From an uncultured Bacilli bacterium (GTDB taxonomy: Bacteria; Bacillota_I; Bacilli_A; RF39; UBA660): 8,085 bases of DNA. A program made the position numbers and the translations under genes. This document shows positions 5,589 through 8,085 of the stretch, one piece after another. Numbering within the stretch: position 1 is the first letter of the stretch; each line of letters begins with the position of its first letter. Location: NCBI GenBank assembly GCA_947625715.1, contig CANQPR010000064.1:1-8085 (forward strand), in the 5' to 3' direction. The notes beneath the pieces were generated by a model. That model did no database searches, was not told the DNA's origin, and saw nothing but the letters and a program-made list of their open reading frames with translations.

Positions 5589-7985
5589 ATGAAAATAAAA
5601 GAAATAGAAATTCATAAAAATTTTACTAAATTTAAAGATAATCAAAAAATTGTATTTAATAATTTAAAATCTAATGTTGCATTCATATATGGAGTCAATG
5701 GTTCTGGAAAAAGTTCAATTTCTAGACTATTATATTATTCTAGCTTAAAACTTAAAAATAATGAAGAATTTAAAAATAAAATTGAACAATTAAACACAAT
5801 TGGGGCGAGTGAAACAGCAAAAATTACAATTTACTTTGATAATAATTTACAATGCATAATTGATAATAATGATATATTAAATCCTGTAATATTTCCTGTA
5901 TTTAATAAAGATTATATTGATAGTAAAATAACGTATCAACAAAACTTTAGAAAAAATAAATTTGATCCTAAAAATTCAACTTATAGTATCACATCCGAAG
6001 CAAAAAATAATTATATTGATAAAGTTAAAGAATATGATTTTCTAATTGAACAAGGAAAAACTTTAAAACAAATTATTGAAGAACAAATTAGTTTAGAAAT
6101 TTCACACATAATTTCAGATTGTGGAACAACTAAGGGAAATAGTGTTTTTAAAGAATACAGCTATGATAATTTTAAAAATATAGATACCGCTAAAATTACT
6201 GGTGATTTAGATAAGATTCGTTTGGAACATATTCAATTTATTCAAAACTTAAAGGATTTAAGTGAAAATGATAAAATAAGTTTTAATATTGAACTTTTAA
6301 AGAATCAAGCATTTTTTTTAGAATATATAAATAAAATTAATGAAATTATTAAATTTAGCGAGGATAAAACAAAAATTAGTTTTGCAAAAGAATATTTAGA
6401 TAAATTCGAATTAAATGAAAAAAAATGGAAATTAGAAGGAGAAAAATATATAACAAATTCTTCTTGCCCATTTTGTGGTTCAGATATATCAAATAATAAT
6501 TTAATAGAGCTTTATAAAACTTATATTAATAGTAAGATAAAACAAACCGAAGATTTTATTCATAATACCCTAATTGAACTTAATGATAATTTAAGTTTGT
6601 TAGGTAATTTAGATACTGTTAAACAAAAAGTTGAGCGATTAGATAGATTGTTTAATGAAAAAAATAGTGAGAAATTAAACAAATTTGTATCATTATATCA
6701 TGATTTTATAAAAAATCTTATATCAATTTTAAATTCTAAATTGGAAGAAAATAATTTATATATAGATTGTACTGGAAAAATTGATATAATTGATAATGCT
6801 ATAGTTCAAAATGTTATTAACAATTATGCAGATTTAATAAAATCTTTTGAGGTTATAAATAAAAAAATAGATAATTCAAATAAAGAAAGAAAATTGAGAA
6901 ACGAATCATATTTAAAAACAACAGCAAAATATATAGTTTACAGAAAAATAGAAGAAAAAATTAAAGAAATACATAATCTTTATATAAAAATAGAAAATAC
7001 TAATAAAGAATTAAAAATATTTAAAACCTTATATGAAGAGGATATTAAAAACAAAAATGAATTGCTTAATCTAATGAATGAATTTTTAGATAGTTTTAAA
7101 ATTACTAATTATAGAATAAATGAAGAATTCGATTTATGTATAAATAAGATTCCTGTTGTGTACAAAGCAAATCAATATTTAAGTGATGGTGAAAAAAGTA
7201 TAATAGCTTTTGCGTTATTTTTAGCAGAAATACAATTATTATACACTTCAAATGAAAAAGATATAATATTCATTGATGATCCCATTACCTCACTTGACTA
7301 CCCTAATATTTATAATGTCTATAATTATATATGTGATTTAATAAAAAGTAATAATTCTAGTCAAATTATAATAACTTCACATAATATAAAATTTTTAAAT
7401 ATGTTTAAAAGGAATTTTAAAAATTCACAATACATTCTGCTTAAAGAGAATGAATTTGGAAAAACAATAAATTTAGATGATACTAGCAAACTTAGTTCAG
7501 ACTATTTAGAAAAACTTAAAGAAATTTACAAAGTATATATCACAAATAATGTTGATAACAGTCAAAAATTATATATTCACAATTATTGTAGATATGTAAT
7601 TGAAACAATATCTAGATTTGAATTTCCTGATCATAATGAAGAATCTGATTCATCTAAACATTATACTGATTTACTTATTAATAAAATTAAAGAAGATAAA
7701 ATACAGTTTAATCAAATATCTAAAAATGAAATTAATTCTTTTTATAATCTTATTAATAGAGGATCACATGCTACAATAGATATTGTTCACGATGATGAGG
7801 AATATATTGATTCAGATTACACTAATTGTTGTAAATTAATAATTAAATATTTACAAGTTTCATATATTGGACAATATAATTATCTTTGTGAAAATTATAA
7901 AAAAGAGAAAACTATGAATAATAAACTAACAACAATTAATTTTAATGAAAATGTCAATGTACAAAAAGATTTAATTAAAACTTAA
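5589..7985 (+). CDS. RloC/PrrC-like AAA_13 ATPase, probable anticodon nuclease with zinc-hook motif
   Basis: RloC and PrrC are stress- or phage-triggered tRNA anticodon nucleases with an ABC/Rad50-type ATPase. In this 798-aa protein Walker A is GVNGSGKS (35-42). Charged helical, coiled-coil-like arms run at about 140-290 and 300-500, around a CPFCG zinc-hook-type motif (Cys293, Cys296). The signature motif LSDGEKS is at 531-537, Walker B FIDDP at 561-565, the D-loop SLD at 568-570 and the switch His598 in ITSHN. C-terminal to the ATPase, Arg668-x3-Glu672 and His727 in NRGSH match the Arg/Glu/His triad of PrrC and RloC. The Glu-to-His gap of 54 residues is longer than I recall for those enzymes; His691 is a nearer but less typical alternative. 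A polar Asn/Lys-rich tail follows from about 770. The gene is divergent from the MmeI-like operon and shares its control region, which suits a backup toxin fired when restriction fails. It has no terminator before the next promoter. Another AAA_13 effector with a different RNA target is possible. Confidence 0.82.
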   Translation: MKIKEIEIHKNFTKFKDNQKIVFNNLKSNVAFIYGVNGSGKSSISRLLYYSSLKLKNNEEFKNKIEQLNTIGASETAKITIYFDNNLQCIIDNNDILNPVIFPVFNKDYIDSKITYQQNFRKNKFDPKNSTYSITSEAKNNYIDKVKEYDFLIEQGKTLKQIIEEQISLEISHIISDCGTTKGNSVFKEYSYDNFKNIDTAKITGDLDKIRLEHIQFIQNLKDLSENDKISFNIELLKNQAFFLEYINKINEIIKFSEDKTKISFAKEYLDKFELNEKKWKLEGEKYITNSSCPFCGSDISNNNLIELYKTYINSKIKQTEDFIHNTLIELNDNLSLLGNLDTVKQKVERLDRLFNEKNSEKLNKFVSLYHDFIKNLISILNSKLEENNLYIDCTGKIDIIDNAIVQNVINNYADLIKSFEVINKKIDNSNKERKLRNESYLKTTAKYIVYRKIEEKIKEIHNLYIKIENTNKELKIFKTLYEEDIKNKNELLNLMNEFLDSFKITNYRINEEFDLCINKIPVVYKANQYLSDGEKSIIAFALFLAEIQLLYTSNEKDIIFIDDPITSLDYPNIYNVYNYICDLIKSNNSSQIIITSHNIKFLNMFKRNFKNSQYILLKENEFGKTINLDDTSKLSSDYLEKLKEIYKVYITNNVDNSQKLYIHNYCRYVIETISRFEFPDHNEESDSSKHYTDLLINKIKEDKIQFNQISKNEINSFYNLINRGSHATIDIVHDDEEYIDSDYTNCCKLIIKYLQVSYIGQYNYLCENYKKEKTMNNKLTTINFNENVNVQKDLIKT

Positions 7986-7987
7986 TA

Positions 7988-8017
7988 TTGATTTATATTA
8001 GCTAAAAATGCTATAAT
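7988..8017 (+). promoter_or_regulatory. Strong sigma-A-type promoter, probably of rnpB
   Basis: TTGATT (7988-7993), an 18-base spacer that includes TGC directly before the -10, and a perfect TATAAT (8012-8017). This is the best promoter in the window. It begins 2 bases after the upstream stop codon. Transcription should start near 8024. Bases 8012-8031 match the leftward operon's -10 and leader (complement of 5459-5478) at 19 of 20 positions. Confidence 0.75.
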
Positions 8018-8051
8018 TAATTTAGCAAATACAAATGAATTTGTTATAAAA

Positions 8052-8085
8052 GTGTGCTTAACCCTTTTAGTAATCGCTCCATTGT
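8052..8085 (+). ncRNA. rnpB: 5' end of RNase P RNA (class B), cut by the window edge
   Basis: GTGCTTAAC at 8054-8062 and GTAATCGCT at 8070-8078 match, in order and almost in spacing, the beginning of Bacillus-type RNase P RNA as I remember it: GTTCTTAAC, then GTAATCGCT starting about 15 bases from the first G. RNase P RNA is the catalytic RNA that trims the 5' ends of pre-tRNAs. A strong promoter lies just upstream and no protein frame with a ribosome binding site follows, which fits a stable RNA gene. Class B RNA is limited to Bacillota and relatives, so it also points to the host group. Only about 34 bases are visible; the diagnostic AGGAAAGTCC core lies beyond the edge. The exact 5' end could be nearer the start point at about 8024. 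Confidence 0.7.

Noticed and set aside
7982..8085. Leftward open frame of 33 codons entering from the right edge (ends LANINQY, then TAA)
   Set aside because: It runs antisense through the strong rightward promoter and the probable rnpB start and is AT-driven. The stable-RNA explanation is better supported.

Overview
The window is very AT-rich and uses the standard code: TGG encodes Trp and TGA occurs as a real stop. Shine-Dalgarno sites are purine-rich and promoters look sigma-A-like. The right edge appears to hold the 5' end of a class B (Bacillus-type) RNase P RNA. Together these point to a low-GC Bacillota or a close relative; the species cannot be told from this sequence.

Layout. (1) 1-530: two rightward genes of unknown function, a partial one ending at 324 and a 55-aa one at 363-530 with a TTG start and a G-rich ribosome binding site. 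(2) 531-800: no convincing gene, but many palindromes, terminator-like hairpins and short repeats. It lies between the rightward genes and the end of a leftward operon. (3) 5444 down to 801: a tightly coupled leftward operon of three genes. They encode an AlbA_2/Schlafen-fold regulator with a GHKL-ATPase-like part and a winged HTH (450 aa), a single-chain MmeI-like (type IIL) restriction-modification enzyme (925 aa), and a small protein with two membrane helices (173 aa). The junctions are overlaps of 8 nt and 1 nt. (4) 5445-5588: a compact divergent control region with a leftward promoter, four tandem copies of TTTCCTAGTA (last copy TTTCCTAATA) and a rightward extended -10 promoter. (5) 5589-7985: a rightward 798-aa AAA_13/Rad50-like ATPase with a CPFC zinc-hook motif and a C-terminal Arg-x3-Glu...His motif of the PrrC/RloC anticodon-nuclease kind. 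(6) 7986-8085: a strong promoter that starts 2 bases after that gene's stop, followed by the probable start of rnpB.

Reading of the whole: 801-7985 looks like one anti-phage cassette. The MmeI-like enzyme would supply restriction and self-methylation. The RloC-like protein would be a second, tRNA-cutting line of defence, by analogy with PrrC, which stays silent while its partner type I restriction system is intact. The AlbA_2-HTH protein would control both arms, plausibly through the tandem repeats between them, and the two-helix membrane protein is an unexplained fourth part. The family calls rest on motifs visible in the translations; the functional coupling is inference. The cassette seems to end directly at the promoter of housekeeping rnpB, with no terminator visible in between.
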